From DASSKA01 sp035765755 (GTDB lineage Bacteria > Actinomycetota > Actinomycetes > Propionibacteriales > Nocardioidaceae), in contig DASTWW010000127.1 in assembly GCA_035765755.1 (NCBI GenBank), positions 1-5,690 on the forward strand: a stretch of 5,690 nucleotides of DNA. Reading direction: 5' to 3'. The translations under genes were made by a program, and so were the position numbers. The notes under the pieces are model-generated. The model made no database searches and was not told the origin of the DNA. It worked only from the letters and a program-made list of their open reading frames with translations. Below, in pieces: positions 5,320-5,690 of the stretch. Every line of letters begins with the position of its first letter. Positions within the stretch are counted from its first letter, which is position 1.

Positions 5320-5332
5320 CCGACCAGGTCGG
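5320..5332. repeat. 13-bp palindrome CCGACC-A-GGTCGG
   Basis: A perfect 6+1+6 inverted repeat in the gap between the oxidoreductase and propeller genes, 66 bases beyond the oxidoreductase stop. It may be an operator half of the same control region or part of a 3' hairpin of the oxidoreductase transcript. Nothing in the sequence decides which. Confidence 0.3.
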
Positions 5333-5398
5333 ATCCCGTTCCTGGGGCTTTGGGGATGTCCCGGACCCTGGCACGTCGCGCCGACAAGGACGCGCCGG

Positions 5399-5690
5399 TC
5401 ACCGGAGGGCGGCGCGGGCGGCGTTCGCGCCGCAGGCGCCGTGCACGCCGCCGCCGGGATGGGCGGAGGCCGAGGCGAGGTACAGCCCCTTCACCGGGGT
5501 CTCCGCCCTGCCGAGCCCGGGCACCGGCCGCAGGAACAGCTGCTGGCGCAGCCGCGCGGTGCCGCCGTTGATCGCCCCACCCACCAGGTTCTCGTCGCGG
5601 GCCTCCAGCTCCCGCGGCCCGAGCACCCGCCGCGAGACCACGCGCGAGGAGAACCCGGGCGCGTGCTCCTCGACCAGCGCCTGCATCCGG
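5399..5690 (-). CDS. CrtI/PYROXD2-type FAD-dependent oxidoreductase, C-terminal fragment
   Basis: The visible part is the last 97 or so residues of a gene that begins outside the window. The frame is open to the right edge, with an arginine codon before the methionine at 5686, so that methionine is internal. The tail carries the family's closing pattern: EEHAPGF, then RELEARDENLVGGAINGG, FLRPVPGL, TPVKGLYLASASAHPGGGVH and GACGANAARAAL. The glycine-rich segment is the C-terminal FAD-contacting motif of phytoene desaturase-like and PYROXD2-like enzymes. The AHPGGGV wording resembles the PYROXD2-like branch more than classical carotenoid desaturases, so calling it a phytoene desaturase would be unsafe. 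It is expected to be a cytosolic or membrane-associated flavoprotein with unknown substrate. The stop TGA (5401-5399) sits inside a CCGGT-C-ACCGG palindrome (5395-5405). It points the same way as the propeller gene but is separated from it by 258 bases with several hairpins, so a shared operon is unlikely. Confidence 0.88.
   Translation of the reverse strand, partial: RMQALVEEHAPGFSSRVVSRRVLGPRELEARDENLVGGAINGGTARLRQQLFLRPVPGLGRAETPVKGLYLASASAHPGGGVHGACGANAARAALR

Noticed and set aside
5074..5571. Plus-strand open frames across the gap before the oxidoreductase (for example 5074-5571)
   Set aside because: They end in arginine-rich runs created by the antisense of the oxidoreductase tail and show no family motif or ribosome binding site.
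1..5690. tRNA, rRNA, CRISPR array, insertion sequence or phage/defence genes
   Set aside because: No regular direct repeats, no transposase or integrase motifs and no tRNA-like cloverleaf features were seen on either strand.

Overview
The window is high-GC DNA from a bacterium that reads like an actinomycete, possibly in or near the Pseudonocardiaceae. Hand counts of single 60-base lines gave roughly 62-75% GC. Genes are short and closely packed, with GTG and ATG starts, GAGG-type ribosome binding sites and protein families common in Actinomycetota. The lineage is inferred from style and family content; no rRNA or other marker gene is present.

Layout from left to right: (1) positions 1-1260, +, the C-terminal seven-eighths or so of a PLP-dependent Orn/Lys/Arg-type decarboxylase whose start lies outside the window; (2) 1261-1527, a non-coding gap with two GC-rich inverted repeats; (3) 1528-2274, +, a tight pair encoding a DUF1360 membrane protein and a DUF2007 small protein, in the same reading frame and separated by one stop codon plus one sense codon; (4) 2333-2533, -, a 66-residue basic helical protein with a strong ribosome binding site, convergent to the previous pair; (5) 2534-2684, a divergent control region; (6) 2685-3251, +, a DUF2231-like membrane protein; (7) 5140 to 3248, -, a two-gene unit: a secreted beta-propeller protein with TolB/PD40-type repeats, then a six-helix membrane protein of unknown function. 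The last gene's stop codon overlaps the DUF2231 gene's stop inside one CTAG; (8) 5141-5398, a non-coding gap with three inverted repeats; (9) 5399-5690, -, the C-terminal end of a CrtI/PYROXD2-type FAD-dependent oxidoreductase that runs out of the window.

The content is mostly housekeeping or accessory metabolism plus poorly characterised envelope proteins. No mobile element, CRISPR array, tRNA, rRNA or defence system was seen. The clearest cooperative units are the DUF1360-DUF2007 pair and the propeller-membrane protein pair. In the latter, a protein outside the membrane and a multi-pass protein are probably co-transcribed. The DUF1360-DUF2007 stop-codon junction, the dyad-rich gap at 5227-5332 and the shared CTAG stop are the items most worth a second look. 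I see no convincing evidence for a new multi-gene system.
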